Numbered from the stretch's first letter, positions 1-10,070 are shown. The stretch is DNA of 64,000 bases from Shewanella loihica PV-4 (GCF_000016065.1 NC_009092.1:1240001-1304000), one strand, 5' to 3'. Made by a program: numbers and translations. Notes: generated by a model not told the origin, from the sequence alone.

Positions 1-184
1 GCCTGCGACGCTTGGGATTGTCGCTCCGCCGGTTTTGCGAACGCATATTGAAGATACGCGCGCCGAGAAGGAAGATGATCACGGCTAAGAGCACAGGAAG
101 GGGCGCCGGGCTCAGCAATATGGTACTTGCTGCGATGAGCAGGTAGATGGCGGGGAGTTTTTCATAGACGGGCTGAGCTATCAT
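1..184 (-). CDS. Small hydrophobic protein, N-terminal part (runs off the left edge)
   Basis: An open frame begins at an ATG on the minus strand at 184 and is still open at base 1, giving 61 residues. The N-terminus MIAQPVYEKLPAIYLLIAAS leads into two closely spaced hydrophobic stretches (about residues 11-27 and 29-45). A basic tail follows, rich in Arg, Asn and Lys. It looks like a small inner-membrane protein. I do not recognise the family. It lies downstream of slyD in the same direction, but the strong hairpin at 244-279 separates the two. Confidence 0.5.
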   Translation of the reverse strand, partial: MIAQPVYEKLPAIYLLIAASTILLSPAPLPVLLAVIIFLLGARIFNMRSQNRRSDNPKRRR

Positions 185-229
185 GTCGATATCCTTATCG
201 TTAATACGCAGCGAGCAGATTCGGTCTTG

Positions 230-279
230 AAGCATAAAATAAAAGAGTCGGCTTCACCTAATAAAAGGTGGCCGACTCT
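230..279 (-). terminator. Intrinsic terminator downstream of slyD
   Basis: Perfect 9-bp stem AGAGTCGGC (244-252) / GCCGACTCT (271-279), with a further inner pairing CACCT (255-259) / AGGTG (266-270). On the minus strand the stem is followed by a T-rich run (TTTTATTTTATG), so it terminates slyD transcription about 90 nt after the stop codon. Confidence 0.8.
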
Positions 280-365
280 CTTCAGAATCCTACCTGAGAT
301 TGACGCGCCTGCGTCCAACTAAGGCTTTAGATTGAGTGCTTAGCGTTAGTGCTTAGCGTTAGAGC

Positions 366-980
366 TTAGTGCTGGCAGCCGCAACCGCCGTTGCCGTCAC
401 AACCTTCTTTGGCTGGCTTCTCAGGATCTTCGCTACAGCAACCGCCATGGTGACCATGACCTTCGCCGCCACAGCAACCACCCTCATGGCTATGCTCGTG
501 GCTACCACAGCCGCCGGCCGCATGGATATGGCCATGGGCGATCTCTTCGGCGCTAGCGTCGCGTACTGACAGTACTTCAACGCTGAAGTTAAGGGTTTGA
601 CCCGCGAGTGGGTGGTTACCGTCAACCACGACCACATCGTCTTTCACTTCAGTCACTTGTACCGGACGTTGGCCCATCTCTGTTTCGGCGATAAAACGCA
701 TGCCAGGCACGATATCTTCGATATCGCCGAAGGCTGCTAATGGGACATCTTGGCGTAAACCATCGTGGTAAGGACCGTAAGCCTGTTCGGCTTCTACGGT
801 AACGTCGAGCTTGTCGCCAACACTTTTGCCTTCGAGCGCCTGCTCAAGGCCTGGGATCATGTTTTCTGCACCGTGAAGGTATAGCATTGGCTCACCTTCA
901 AATGAACTCTCGATCAACTCGCCTTGCTGGTTCGTTAAGCGGTAATGGATGCTAACAGCTTTGTGTTGGGTGATTATCAT
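366..980 (-). CDS. slyD: FKBP-type peptidyl-prolyl cis-trans isomerase SlyD
   Basis: 204 residues. Cytoplasmic prolyl isomerase and chaperone that in enterobacteria also delivers nickel for hydrogenase maturation. The FKBP fold occupies about residues 1-70 and 120-140 (GELIESSFEGEPMLYLHG, MIPGLEQALEGKSVGDK). The insert-in-flap chaperone domain lies between (AYGPYHDGLRQDVP onward). The tail from about residue 148 is low complexity, rich in His, Cys and Gly (HGHIHAAGGCGSHEHSH and a run of CC pairs), as expected for the SlyD metal-binding tail. It carries about eight Cys and ten His. The start is fixed by a strong GGAGG seven bases upstream. It is a single-gene unit with its own terminator. The tail is the best clue that this is SlyD rather than FkpB, which is also present at 30.4 kb. 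Confidence 0.96.
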   Translation of the reverse strand: MIITQHKAVSIHYRLTNQQGELIESSFEGEPMLYLHGAENMIPGLEQALEGKSVGDKLDVTVEAEQAYGPYHDGLRQDVPLAAFGDIEDIVPGMRFIAETEMGQRPVQVTEVKDDVVVVDGNHPLAGQTLNFSVEVLSVRDASAEEIAHGHIHAAGGCGSHEHSHEGGCCGGEGHGHHGGCCSEDPEKPAKEGCDGNGGCGCQH

Positions 981-1531
981 ATCGCCTCCAATTCAGAATG
1001 TGGCGGCATTTTAGCTCGCTTTGTTGGCCTTGGCGATGACCTAGCGCAGCTTCTTGAGGGAAAATCGGTAAATTTTTTTTCATTCGCCTAGGCCTTGGGA
1101 GAAGTCGGGCAGGTCTAACAATTTTATTTTGATTTGTTATTCATTATTTGTGGAAAAATATATGATTCTGCTGGTGGCTAAATTAGTGGGTTAACAGTGG
1201 GTTTTGGGTCTCTCATTTCGGTAGGCGAGTTAGGTGTATTAAAGCCAGGCTTTATACTGAGTTAGATTGCTTTTATGTTTCTATCTTGCTGTTTAATAAT
1301 GCTTTATATGTCAAATTGATGAAGGTGTTTTGACAGTGAAGCCAAGTCTAATTCATCCGCAGATGACTGGAAATCTATCTCTTGTCATGTGATTTTAAGG
1401 CCCGCGGTACGCCCGGTGCCCAAAGTGTATTTTTATAAAGTTTCATTTCAGGGGTTGACACCTTGGGGCAAAAAAGGCAATTCTGTAGAGACATTCAGTG
1501 AATATGTTTTGATACGACGAAAAGAATTTAA
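981..1531. other. Intergenic region: slyD and thr operon promoters
   Basis: 551 bases without a protein-coding gene between divergent slyD and thrL. It is AT-rich, especially 1060-1200 and 1250-1330. A TTGACA box at 1455-1460 is a plausible -35 for the thr operon, but the -10 about 17 bp further on (around CAATTC/AATTCT, 1478-1484) is poor, so the start site is uncertain. I see no tRNA, repeat or known riboswitch here. Confidence 0.4.
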
Positions 1532-1603
1532 ATGTTTAGCCTTAATCTCGTAGTAACCACCATTATTACAACCACCACGATTACCAGCGTGGGGGCCGGC
1601 TAA
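1532..1603 (+). CDS. thrL: thr operon leader peptide
   Basis: A 23-residue open frame, MFSLNLVV followed by TTIITTTTITSVGAG. It contains seven Thr and three Ile codons packed into residues 9-18. It precedes an intrinsic terminator and thrA. This is the hallmark of a threonine/isoleucine-sensing attenuator: the ribosome stalls on these codons when charged tRNA-Thr or tRNA-Ile is scarce, which stops the terminator forming. The Shine-Dalgarno is weak (AAAAGAA). The identification rests on codon content and position. Confidence 0.9.
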   Translation: MFSLNLVVTTIITTTTITSVGAG

Positions 1604-1667
1604 GCATACTCGAAAGAAATGATTTGAAATGACTAAGCCCGCTCCCCATCAAGGAGCGGGTTTTTTT
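1590..1667 (+). terminator. thr operon attenuator (terminator plus antiterminator)
   Basis: Terminator stem CCCGCTCC (1638-1645) / GGAGCGGG (1653-1660) followed by seven T. A competing pairing is visible: TGGGG (1590-1594) with CCCCA (1644-1648) and GGCT (1598-1601) with AGCC (1636-1639). These would consume the 5' arm of the terminator and act as antiterminator when the ribosome stalls in thrL. Confidence 0.85.
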
Positions 1668-1697
1668 GTTTCTGGGGCGCGGTACTAAGGAGAGAAG

Positions 1698-4166
1698 ATG
1701 AAGGTAATGAAGTTCGGTGGTACCTCGCTGGCCAATTGGCAGAGGTTTAATAGTGCGGCGCAAATCGTCTTGGCTTCGGCCGCAGAGCAGCCGACGGCAG
1801 TGGTATTAAGCGCCCCGGCAACCGTGACCAACGGTTTGCTGGAGATGGTCGACCTGGCGGTGGCCGGAGATGATTTCTTTCCAGTCTTGAGTCAGGTGCA
1901 TGAGGTCTTTAAGACTCTCTATGGCCAAGCGGCCAGCGAGGTGCTGAGCGGCGAGCAATCCGATAGCCTAGAAGCTGTTCTGGCGGCGCAGCTAAAGCAC
2001 TGGCAAGACAAGCTACAAGGCGTAGTCTTGCTGGGTGAGTGCCCCGACGCTGTTCGCGCCGAGATAGTGGTCGGTGGCGAGCGCCTCTCGGCGGCGTTGA
2101 TGGAGCAGTTGATGTTGGCGGCGGGCGTGTCGGCCAATCAGCTAGTGCCACAGCAGCTGTTTGTGGCCCACGGGCCGGCGCTCGAATCGGTTGTCGATAT
2201 CGCTGCCAGTAAGCAGCGTTTTGCCGAGCTTTCTCTCGATGCCCATCAGGTGTGGGTGATGCCCGGCTTTACCGCCGGCGATAAGGATGGTCGTGTGGTC
2301 ACCCTGGGCCGTAACGGCTCAGACTATTCGGCGGCCGTGCTGTCGGCCTGTATCGATGCCAGTTGCTGCGAGATCTGGACAGATGTTGATGGCGTCTATA
2401 ACACTGACCCACGTGTCGTCGCCGATGCTAAGCTTCTGACTCAGCTCAGTTATCAAGAGGCGATGGAGCTGTCTTATTTCGGCGCCAAGGTGCTACATCC
2501 AAAGACAATCGCCCCAATCGCTCAGTACCATATCCCTTGCTATATACGTAACAGCTTCAACCCTCAGGCGCCCGGCACCTTAGTATCGAATCAGGTGGAC
2601 GAGACAGGTCTGAACGTTAAGGCTATCTCTAATCTCGACGAGCAGACCATGTTTGATATCGCCGGTCCCGGCATGAAGGGCATGGTTGGCATGGCGAGTC
2701 GTACCTTGGGCGCCATCTCCCGCTCTGGGGTATCAGTCTCTCTCATCACTCAAAGCTCTTCGGAATACAGCATCAGCTTCTGCGTGGCGACCCAAGATGC
2801 AGAGCGGGTGCGCGTGGCGCTGGAACAGGAGTTTGAGCTGGAGCTTAAGAGCGAGATCCTCGAGCAGATCGCCATGCGCCACAATCTGGCCATCGTCTCG
2901 CTGATCGGTGACGGCATGCGCACTCACAAGGGAGTTGCCGGTAAATTCTTCCAGGCCTTGGCCCAGGCGAATGTCAACATAGTGGCCATCGCCCAGGGCT
3001 CCTCAGAGCGCTCCATCTCGGCGGTTATTGAGCTGCGTAAGACCAAGCATGCTATCGCCGCCTGCCATCAGAGTTTATTCGATGTGCAGCACTATCTGGA
3101 TGTATTCCTGGTGGGCTGCGGCAACGTGGGGGCCGGCCTGCTCGAGCAGATCAAGCAGCAGACAGAGATGTTGAAGGCTCAGCACATTACGGTGCGCGTC
3201 TGCGGCGTGGCCAACTCTCGCCACATGCTGCTCGATGCCAAGGGGATAGATCTCAACCATTGGCAGGGACTGCTTGCCGACAGCCAGCAGGCCTGCGACC
3301 TGGACAAGATGCTCGCCTGGGCCAAAGATCAGCAGCTACTTAACCCTGTGCTGGTGGATTGTACCTCTAACGAAGCCGTGTCGGATCAATATGTTGCGGT
3401 AATGAATGCCGGCCTGCATGTGGTTACTCCTAACAAGAAGGCCAACACCCGCGACTATGACTATTACCGCGCCCTGAGACAGACAGCTTTGCATCAGCGT
3501 CGCCAGTTCCTCTACGAGACCACGGTTGGCGCCGGCCTGCCGGTTATCGATAACCTGAAGAAGCTGTTGTTCGCCGGTGATAAGCTGCAGAAATTCAACG
3601 GCATCCTCTCGGGTTCACTCTCCTACATCTTCGGCATGCTCGATGAGGGGATGAGTCTGTCTGAGGCGACAGGTATCGCCCGTGAGAAATGCTTTACCGA
3701 GCCCGACCCAAGAGACGACCTGAGCGGCATGGACGTGGCCCGAAAGGTGCTGATCCTTGCCCGCGAAGTCGGCATGCAGATAGAGCTGAGCGATATCCAG
3801 GTGGAGTCTGTGTTGCCGAGTCATTTTGACGCCTCCGGCGATGTCGAGACCTTTATGGCGAACCTGAGCGCACTTGATGGCGAACTTGCCGAGCGCGTAA
3901 ATAGCGCCAAGGCGGCGGGTAAGGTGCTGCGTTATGTGGGACAGATAGACGAAGAGGGCTGCCGGGTGAAGATCGCCGAGGTGGACGCCAAGGATCCCCT
4001 CTACAGCGTTAAGGGCGGTGAGAATGCGTTGGCCTTCTATAGCCGTTACTATCAGCCGATCCCATTTGTGCTGCGCGGCTATGGCGCGGGCACAGAGGTG
4101 ACGGCGGCGGGTGTGTTTGCCGACCTGCTGAGAACCCTTAACTGGACACGGGAGATGGGCGTATGA
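1698..4166 (+). CDS. thrA: Bifunctional aspartokinase I / homoserine dehydrogenase I
   Basis: 822 residues, close to the 820 of E. coli ThrA. The first part phosphorylates aspartate and the second reduces aspartate semialdehyde to homoserine, the first and third steps of threonine synthesis. The aspartokinase domain starts with KFGGTS (residues 5-10). Paired ACT-type regulatory domains occupy about 315-460 ([28 protein letters not shown]), where threonine feedback acts in the family. The homoserine dehydrogenase domain has the Rossmann loop VGCGNVG at 472-478 and the conserved [11 protein letters not shown] and [13 protein letters not shown] motifs. AGGAGAGA just upstream fixes the start. It overlaps thrB by four bases (ATGA), implying translational coupling, and is controlled by the upstream attenuator. 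Confidence 0.98.
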   Translation: MKVMKFGGTSLANWQRFNSAAQIVLASAAEQPTAVVLSAPATVTNGLLEMVDLAVAGDDFFPVLSQVHEVFKTLYGQAASEVLSGEQSDSLEAVLAAQLKHWQDKLQGVVLLGECPDAVRAEIVVGGERLSAALMEQLMLAAGVSANQLVPQQLFVAHGPALESVVDIAASKQRFAELSLDAHQVWVMPGFTAGDKDGRVVTLGRNGSDYSAAVLSACIDASCCEIWTDVDGVYNTDPRVVADAKLLTQLSYQEAMELSYFGAKVLHPKTIAPIAQYHIPCYIRNSFNPQAPGTLVSNQVDETGLNVKAISNLDEQTMFDIAGPGMKGMVGMASRTLGAISRSGVSVSLITQSSSEYSISFCVATQDAERVRVALEQEFELELKSEILEQIAMRHNLAIVSLIGDGMRTHKGVAGKFFQALAQANVNIVAIAQGSSERSISAVIELRKTKHAIAACHQSLFDVQHYLDVFLVGCGNVGAGLLEQIKQQTEMLKAQHITVRVCGVANSRHMLLDAKGIDLNHWQGLLADSQQACDLDKMLAWAKDQQLLNPVLVDCTSNEAVSDQYVAVMNAGLHVVTPNKKANTRDYDYYRALRQTALHQRRQFLYETTVGAGLPVIDNLKKLLFAGDKLQKFNGILSGSLSYIFGMLDEGMSLSEATGIAREKCFTEPDPRDDLSGMDVARKVLILAREVGMQIELSDIQVESVLPSHFDASGDVETFMANLSALDGELAERVNSAKAAGKVLRYVGQIDEEGCRVKIAEVDAKDPLYSVKGGENALAFYSRYYQPIPFVLRGYGAGTEVTAAGVFADLLRTLNWTREMGV

Positions 4167-5113
4167 GTTTAACGGTTTATGCGCCGGCCTCTATGGGTAA
4201 CGTCGGAGTCGGCTTCGATCTGCTGGGCGCCGCCTTGGCACCTGTTGATGGCTGCCTTCTCGGCGATCGCGTCGCCATTGAATCTGCGCCCCATGGCGTC
4301 TCGCTCAGTCTGGCCGGTCATTGGGCCGACAAGTTACCGGCGGCCAGCGAAGAGAATATTGTCTACCAATGTGCGACCTTCTTTCTCGAGCAGCTAGGGA
4401 GCCGCGCCGGCGTAGCCATGACCTTAGAGAAGAACCTGCCGGTGGGCAGCGGCCTTGGCTCCAGTGCCAGCTCTGTGGTCGCCGCCCTGTACGCCCTGAA
4501 CGAGCATTTCGACAGGCCCTATGATAGCGACGCCTTGCTAAGGCTGATGGGGGAGTTTGAGGGCAAGATCAGCGGCTCGGTCCACTATGATAATGTGGCG
4601 CCCTGTTACCTTGGTGGCATGCAGCTGATGCTGGATACCCCTAGCGCCGTGTGTCAGGGCCTGCCCGTATTTAAAGACTGGTATTGGGTCGTGGCTTATC
4701 CTGGGATCTCCCTGTCGACCGCTAAGATGCGGGCCCTGCTGCCGGCGCAGTATGATAAGTCGGTGGCGATCGATTTTGGCCGTTATTTGAGCGCATTCGT
4801 ACACGCCAGTTATCGTCAGGATGCCAAGCTGGCCATAGAGGTATTAAAAGATGTGCTGGCCGAACCTTACCGCGCCTCGGAAATTCCCGGCTATGAGCAG
4901 GCGCGAGCGGCCTTAGATGAGCTTGGCATGGCCACTACGGGGATCTCGGGCAGTGGCCCCACGCTGTTCTCCGTGACAGATAACCTGGAGACGGCTAACA
5001 AGGCCAAGGCCTGGCTGGATGCAAACTATGTTACCTCCGGCTCGGGTTTTTCCCATATATGTCAAATCGATATGCTCGGCACGCGCCGTGTAGATGCAGC
5101 AATTTTAGATTAA
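4163..5113 (+). CDS. thrB: Homoserine kinase
   Basis: 316 residues. GHMP-family kinase converting homoserine to O-phosphohomoserine in the cytoplasm. The N-terminal [16 protein letters not shown] motif and the glycine-rich ATP loop [12 protein letters not shown] (residues 93-104) are diagnostic. [12 protein letters not shown] near the C-terminus is the third GHMP motif. The start codon overlaps the thrA stop as ATGA, and thrC follows 13 bases after the stop. Length and motifs match the enterobacterial enzyme. Confidence 0.98.
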   Translation: MSLTVYAPASMGNVGVGFDLLGAALAPVDGCLLGDRVAIESAPHGVSLSLAGHWADKLPAASEENIVYQCATFFLEQLGSRAGVAMTLEKNLPVGSGLGSSASSVVAALYALNEHFDRPYDSDALLRLMGEFEGKISGSVHYDNVAPCYLGGMQLMLDTPSAVCQGLPVFKDWYWVVAYPGISLSTAKMRALLPAQYDKSVAIDFGRYLSAFVHASYRQDAKLAIEVLKDVLAEPYRASEIPGYEQARAALDELGMATTGISGSGPTLFSVTDNLETANKAKAWLDANYVTSGSGFSHICQIDMLGTRRVDAAILD

Positions 5114-5126
5114 TAGGCGGATCAAG

Positions 5127-6410
5127 ATGGAACTCTATAACTTAAAGCACCCCTCACAGAAGGTTAGTTTCACTCAGGCGGTTAAGCTGGGCCTGGGGAA
5201 AGATCGTGGCTTGTTTTTCCCTGTCTCTATCCCCAAGTTAGATAATGTCGATGCGCTGCTGGCGATGGACTTTGTCGAGCGTTCTAAGGCGGTTTTGGGG
5301 GCCTGGTTGGCAGACGAACTGGGTCAGGAGATGGTGGATGGCCTGGTGGAGCGCGCCTTTAATTTTGAGCTGCCGCTGACCAAGGCCGATGACAGACGTT
5401 TCTGCCTGGAGCTATTCCATGGCCCGACCCTGGCATTTAAAGACTTCGGCGCCCGCTTCATGGCCCAGTGCCTCAATAGCCTGGCCCAGGAAGATAAACT
5501 CACCATATTGACCGCCACCTCGGGTGATACCGGCGCCGCCGTTGCCGATGCCTTCTACGGGCTGGATAAGGTGCAGGTGGTAGTGCTCTATCCAAAGGGC
5601 AAGATCAGCCTGCTACAGGAGAAGATGTTTACCACCTTGGGCGATAATATTCATACCGTGGCGGTGGAGAGTGATTTCGATGCCTGTCAGGATATGGTTA
5701 AGGCCGCCTTCGAAGACAGCGATGTGCGTGACGGCCTGCATCTTAACTCGGCAAACTCTATCAACATCAGCCGCTTGCTGGCGCAGATCTGCTACTACTT
5801 CGAGGCGGTAGCCCAGTTTAAACAGACCAATCAAGGCGATCCTGTGATCGCCGTGCCCAGCGGTAATTTCGGCAACCTGACGGCTGGCCTATTTGCCAAG
5901 GCGATGGGACTGCCGGTGAAGCGTTTCGTGGCGGCCACCAACAGTAACGATACTGTGCCGCGCTATCTGGCCGATGGTCAGTGGTCGCCTAAGGCAACCG
6001 TCGCGACCCTCTCTAATGCCATGGACGTGGCCGAGCCGAGCAACTGGCCCAGGGTTGAGACCATCATGGAGGTGATGAACTGGCCACTGAGCGAACTGGT
6101 GGGCGTTGGTCTCTCCGAGCAAGATACCGTGGAGGCGTTGGATGAGCTCTATTGCGGCGGTTATCTATCCGAGCCTCACGCGGCCATCGCCGCTAAGGCG
6201 CTGTCGTTAACCATGTCGGCCGATGAGCAGGGGATCTTCCTCGGTACGGCCCATCCGGCCAAGTTTAAAGAGGTGGTGGAGCAGGCGCTGGCTATCGAGC
6301 TTGAGCTGCCGCCTGAGCTACAAGCGGTGAAGGATAAGCCTATCCTGTCGGCCGAACTGCCTGCCGATTTTGCCCGCCTTAAGGCTCACCTGTTTGAGAC
6401 CTTGGCTTAG
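5127..6410 (+). CDS. thrC: Threonine synthase
   Basis: 427 residues. PLP-dependent enzyme converting O-phosphohomoserine to threonine, the last step of the pathway. The PLP lysine is K105 in TLAFKDFGARF. The phosphate-binding segment is PSGNFGNLTAG, and TATSGDTGAAVADAF lines the cofactor site. This is the gamma-proteobacterial ThrC form. It is the last gene of thrLABC, and a terminator follows at 6434. Confidence 0.98.
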   Translation: MELYNLKHPSQKVSFTQAVKLGLGKDRGLFFPVSIPKLDNVDALLAMDFVERSKAVLGAWLADELGQEMVDGLVERAFNFELPLTKADDRRFCLELFHGPTLAFKDFGARFMAQCLNSLAQEDKLTILTATSGDTGAAVADAFYGLDKVQVVVLYPKGKISLLQEKMFTTLGDNIHTVAVESDFDACQDMVKAAFEDSDVRDGLHLNSANSINISRLLAQICYYFEAVAQFKQTNQGDPVIAVPSGNFGNLTAGLFAKAMGLPVKRFVAATNSNDTVPRYLADGQWSPKATVATLSNAMDVAEPSNWPRVETIMEVMNWPLSELVGVGLSEQDTVEALDELYCGGYLSEPHAAIAAKALSLTMSADEQGIFLGTAHPAKFKEVVEQALAIELELPPELQAVKDKPILSAELPADFARLKAHLFETLA

Positions 6411-6433
6411 CTTCTACCTGGTTATTCATGCTT

Positions 6434-6464
6434 AAAGCCAAGGCGATAATGCTTTGGCTTTTTT
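6434..6464 (+). terminator. Intrinsic terminator of thrLABC
   Basis: Stem AAAGCCAA (6434-6441) / TTGGCTTT (6454-6461) with a 12-base loop and a T-run. Confidence 0.75.
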
Positions 6465-6526
6465 ATGCCCGCTTCTGTCTGCTTTATCTTTTAGCACAGC
6501 TTTTTAGTTCAATTAGGCTGTTTCTA

Positions 6527-6568
6527 TCCAGTTGTTTCAATCCAGTTGTTTCAATTTGGTTGTTTAGA
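6527..6568. repeat. Short 14-bp tandem repeat
   Basis: Two exact copies of TCCAGTTGTTTCAA (6527-6540, 6541-6554), then a degenerate third copy (6555-6568). It lies in the 355-base gap between thrC and the lipoprotein gene, which otherwise holds the thrC terminator and a CRP-like site. No other feature is visible there. Confidence 0.7.
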
Positions 6569-6681
6569 TGGGGCAGCTGCTAACCTCCGCGCCGTATTTT
6601 ATTAGCATTATCAGCAAGGCGTTTGCATCGAATCGCGTCCATTACCTAGGTTGCCAAATGTATCAATGACCTTGAGACCGG

Positions 6682-6697
6682 CGTGATGATTATCACA
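6682..6697. promoter_or_regulatory. CRP-like site upstream of the lipoprotein gene
   Basis: CGTGATGATTATCACA differs from the TGTGA-N6-TCACA consensus at one base and sits 69 bp before the start codon at 6766. Site quality is good, but binding is inferred only. Confidence 0.45.
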
Positions 6698-6765
6698 ACC
6701 AAGCTCTACTAAATCACTTATCTTACAGGCCTTTTTCTTTAGCCATTATTTGACAGAGCCGTGAC

Positions 6766-7065
6766 GTGTTGCATCTTAGAGTGATTTTACCTGGCCTTTG
6801 TTTACTGACAGCCTGCGCCTCAAATGAGCCACAGCTCTATTCACGAATCAATGAGGCCTATGATTTCGAGGTGACCCATTGCGATAGCTTTGCCATGGTG
6901 ACAGGGATCGGCAGAGGGGAGGCGCCGCTGAGGGCGGCGCAGGATAATGCTAAGCAGCAAGGCGAAGCCCTACAGGGCACTCATATCGTTTGGCTACAAG
7001 AAGATCACTTCGACAGGGATAATCAGGTCAGGGTGATTGCTGTGGTCTACAAGTGCCTGCTTTAG
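6766..7065 (+). CDS. Small lipoprotein, DUF4156-like
   Basis: 99 residues from a GTG start. The N-terminus [19 protein letters not shown] is a signal peptide ending in a clear lipobox (LTAC), so the mature protein should be lipid-anchored. The mature part has a central [13 protein letters not shown] segment, an Ala/Gln-rich helix and a C-terminal VIAVVYKC strand. This resembles the DUF4156 (YjeI-type) lipoproteins, but I judge that from pattern only. The start lacks a good Shine-Dalgarno, and no ATG alternative preserves the signal peptide. Its stop overlaps the convergent nfo stop by four bases. Confidence 0.6.
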   Translation: MLHLRVILPGLCLLTACASNEPQLYSRINEAYDFEVTHCDSFAMVTGIGRGEAPLRAAQDNAKQQGEALQGTHIVWLQEDHFDRDNQVRVIAVVYKCLL

Positions 7066-7913
7066 CGTGTCTGGCTACGTAGCCAGTTGATCTCTTGGGG
7101 CCAGATCTCAGGTTCTATCGTTTCTAATATGAGGGGGATCTGCCTGGTCGCCGGATGTTTCATGATATAGCTAAAGGCATCCATACCGATATAACCGGCG
7201 CCGAGGGAGTGGTGCCTGTCGACCCGGCTATTAAGCGGTGTCTTGCTGTCGTTGAGGTGCATCGCCTTAAGGTAATGGTTACCCACTATGGCATCAAATT
7301 GGCCGAAGCTCTCCTCGCAGGCCTCGAGAGTGGTTAAATCGTAGCCGGCGGCAAACATGTGGCAGGTGTCGATACAGACACCGACCCGGCTCTTATCTTC
7401 TACTTTGTCGATGATCTGTGCCAGCTGCTCGAAGCTATGGCCCAGGTTTGACCCCTGGCCTGCGGTGTTTTCTATGATGGCGCTGACGCCTTGGGTCTTG
7501 TCCAGTGCTAGGTTGATCGATTCGCTGATGCGGGCCAGGCACTCGTCTATGCCTATCTTGTTGAGATGACTGCCGGGATGAAAGTTGAGCAGGGTCAATC
7601 CCATCTGTTCGCAGCGCTGCATCTCGTCGAGAAAGGCTTCTCGCGAGCGCGCTAGCTGCTCCTCATCTGGGTGGCCAAGATTAATCAGGTAGCTGTCGTG
7701 GGGCAGAATGGCATCGGGGTGAATGTTGGCCTGCTCGCAGTTGGCCTTGAAGGCATCAATCTGCGAAGGGCAGAGCGGTGCTGACTGCCAGCGTCTCTGA
7801 TTCTTGGTGAACAGCGCGAAGGCATTGGCACCTATCTTCTGTGCGTTCAGCGGCGCGTTGGCGATACCGCCGGCGGCGCTAACATGGGCACCGACCCAAT
7901 GAGTGTCTGGCAT
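7062..7913 (-). CDS. nfo: Deoxyribonuclease IV (AP endonuclease)
   Basis: 283 residues. Zinc-dependent endonuclease IV, which cleaves 5' to abasic sites and repairs oxidised 3' ends in base excision repair. Family motifs appear in order: [70 protein letters not shown] and LILETIEP. The His, Asp and Glu residues in these motifs are the trinuclear zinc ligands of the TIM barrel. Length matches the family (279-285). It stands alone and converges on the lipoprotein gene with a four-base overlap. Confidence 0.97.
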   Translation of the reverse strand: MPDTHWVGAHVSAAGGIANAPLNAQKIGANAFALFTKNQRRWQSAPLCPSQIDAFKANCEQANIHPDAILPHDSYLINLGHPDEEQLARSREAFLDEMQRCEQMGLTLLNFHPGSHLNKIGIDECLARISESINLALDKTQGVSAIIENTAGQGSNLGHSFEQLAQIIDKVEDKSRVGVCIDTCHMFAAGYDLTTLEACEESFGQFDAIVGNHYLKAMHLNDSKTPLNSRVDRHHSLGAGYIGMDAFSYIMKHPATRQIPLILETIEPEIWPQEINWLRSQTR

Positions 7914-8033
7914 TTTTCCTCACTAACTTTAAACAAGTTTATAAATTTTATCGGTATTTTGAGCGATTTTCCTAAGCTGGACTATGCTCAATGAAAGGCA
8001 TTTCGCCCGACTTCTTCATTTTTCAATAGTGGA

Positions 8034-10070
8034 ATGGACTCTAGCGTGTTTAAGGATCTCTCTCAATCTGAATTTATGGACTTTGGCCCGGCCTTGATCG
8101 CCCAACTGGGGAAGTTACAGGGACAGTTTATTCGCGGTGACGATGTGCTCTTGCCCCTGTGTCGTATCCTGGCCGATAGCAGCGGCGCCGAATCTGTGAT
8201 GATTCTCTCCCGTCGCCTGCTGGCCAGCGACGAGATGCCGGCCGATGTGACCTGCTGGTGTCGGGATTCCATGCGTTATATCACCCTGTGGCGACAGGTG
8301 AAAGACTGGCCGCTGCTGGATGGCCAGCGGGGGGCACACCAGTGGCAACGCTTCGTGGTTTGGCCCATCGAGGGGCTCGACGTCAATATCTTTTTCTATC
8401 GCCCGGGCAAGGGCTGGCTGTCGTTTCTCACCTCCTATCAGACCTTCATTGCCGACAGCATCAGCGGCATGTTGCTGCAGCAGAGCCAGGATTGGCAGCA
8501 GAGCCGTAACGCGCAGATCATCAAGTCTATCGACACCCAGATGTACCAGTCTATCGTCAGTAATAGCGAAGATATGATAGTAGTTGCGTCGCGTCAGAAG
8601 GGGATGGCACCGGTGATCATGTATGCCAATGCGGCGGCGACCGCCATCAGCCAATATCCGCGCAGTCAGCTTATTGGCAAGTCGATCGAGCTCTTCTTCG
8701 GCGATCAGGACGATAAGGCGCTGGAACTGCTGGAGGCGATTGAGCTGCGCCTTGAGTTTACCGGCGAGCTGGTCTGCTCTACCGCCACGGGGGAGAAGGT
8801 GATCCTGCATACCCATCTAATTGCCCTCAACGAGCAGTATGAAGATGGCAGCCTGTTTACCCTAGTGGGCCGGGACATCACGGAGCAGAAGCTGATGCAA
8901 AATACCATGGCCCGCACCCAGAAAATGCAGGCCATGGGTCAGCTGGTAGGGGGCGTGGCCCACGATTTCAACAACATCTTAGGTGTGCTCAAGGGCAACC
9001 TGGAGCTGATGGAGCTTAAGGGCAAGGATGAGTCTATCGCCCGCTATCTGGCCACGGCGCTCAAGGCCTGTCAGCGCGGAACCGACCTGACGCGGCGTCT
9101 GCTGCAGTTTTCCAGGCAGGAGCAGTTCAGTGCTCAGCCGGTGCAGGTCAACGAGGTGCTGCAGAGCTTGGAGGAGCTGCTGGAAAAATCCTTAACCACC
9201 CAGGTGAGCCTCAACATTCAGCCCCAGCCATCGATGCGGGATATCTGTGTCGATCGCGGCGACCTCGAAGATGCGCTGATCAATCTGGTGCTGAATGCCA
9301 AAGATGCCATGCATGGGGAAGGACAGATCACCATAGTGACCGGTGAGCAGTATCTGTCTGGCTATCTTCCCGGCGTGGGCAATACCGTCAGCACAGATAA
9401 CCGGGATTATGTCTGGGTGTCGGTGATCGATCAGGGCGGAGGGATCCCAGATAACCTGCTGGATAAGATCTTCGAGCCATTTTTTACCACCAAAGATAAG
9501 AGCAAGGGGACCGGGCTCGGGCTCTCCATGGTGTATGGCTTCGTCAAACGCTCCAACGGATATATGAGCATCATGCGCACGGGTGCTGATGGCACTGAGA
9601 TCCGCCTTTGGTTTCCGGCCATCAAGCCAGTCGAGCGGCAGATTGAGCGCCAGCACAGTCCGCTTGAGTATCCCAAGGTCGCGCACCCCATCAAGGTGCT
9701 TATCGTCGATGATGAGCCGGATCTGCTCGAGGTGCTGTGCGATTACTGTCAGATGATGGGGATGGAGGTGCTGGCCTATACGGATCCTCTGCTGGTCAAG
9801 GAGCAGTTTAAGGATGGTATAGATAATATAGACCTCATCATCTCAGATCTCTTGATGCCGGGGGGCATTAACGGCTATGAGCTGGTGACCGACTTGAGCG
9901 TGCATCGAACGATTCCTGTGCTGCTGATCTCAGGCTATGTCGGCGATGTCGGCATCAGCAGTCGGGAAGATCTGCCGTTTCAGGTGCTGCAGAAACCCTT
10001 CGATATCCGCGCCTTCGTACGTGGCCTCGAAGAGATAGGGATTGAGTTTGTACAAGGAGAATTGCGATGA
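8034..10070 (+). CDS. Hybrid sensor histidine kinase (GAF-like, PAS, HisKA, HATPase, REC)
   Basis: 678 residues with no transmembrane segment, so probably a soluble cytoplasmic sensor. Residues 1-160 look like a degenerate GAF-type sensor region. About 170-285 form a PAS domain ending in VGRDITEQK. The phosphoacceptor is H310 in GGVAHDFNNILG. The ATPase domain shows LVLNAKDAM (N box), DQGGGIPD (G1), FEPFFTTK and GTGLGLSMVYG. A C-terminal receiver starts at KVLIVDDEPDLLEVL with phospho-acceptor D605 (ISDLLMPGG) and conserved Lys in LQKPFD. The AHDFNN H-box is typical of NtrB-like/hybrid kinases. The stop overlaps the next gene by four bases, so the pair is co-translated. The signal is unknown. 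The Shine-Dalgarno at this ATG is weak, so the start is less sure than the body. Confidence 0.92.
   Translation: MDSSVFKDLSQSEFMDFGPALIAQLGKLQGQFIRGDDVLLPLCRILADSSGAESVMILSRRLLASDEMPADVTCWCRDSMRYITLWRQVKDWPLLDGQRGAHQWQRFVVWPIEGLDVNIFFYRPGKGWLSFLTSYQTFIADSISGMLLQQSQDWQQSRNAQIIKSIDTQMYQSIVSNSEDMIVVASRQKGMAPVIMYANAAATAISQYPRSQLIGKSIELFFGDQDDKALELLEAIELRLEFTGELVCSTATGEKVILHTHLIALNEQYEDGSLFTLVGRDITEQKLMQNTMARTQKMQAMGQLVGGVAHDFNNILGVLKGNLELMELKGKDESIARYLATALKACQRGTDLTRRLLQFSRQEQFSAQPVQVNEVLQSLEELLEKSLTTQVSLNIQPQPSMRDICVDRGDLEDALINLVLNAKDAMHGEGQITIVTGEQYLSGYLPGVGNTVSTDNRDYVWVSVIDQGGGIPDNLLDKIFEPFFTTKDKSKGTGLGLSMVYGFVKRSNGYMSIMRTGADGTEIRLWFPAIKPVERQIERQHSPLEYPKVAHPIKVLIVDDEPDLLEVLCDYCQMMGMEVLAYTDPLLVKEQFKDGIDNIDLIISDLLMPGGINGYELVTDLSVHRTIPVLLISGYVGDVGISSREDLPFQVLQKPFDIRAFVRGLEEIGIEFVQGELR

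Noticed and set aside
359..637. Long open frame over the slyD tail in another frame
   Set aside because: It exists only because of the Gly/His/Cys-rich repeat coding of slyD; composition is implausible and there is no ribosome site.
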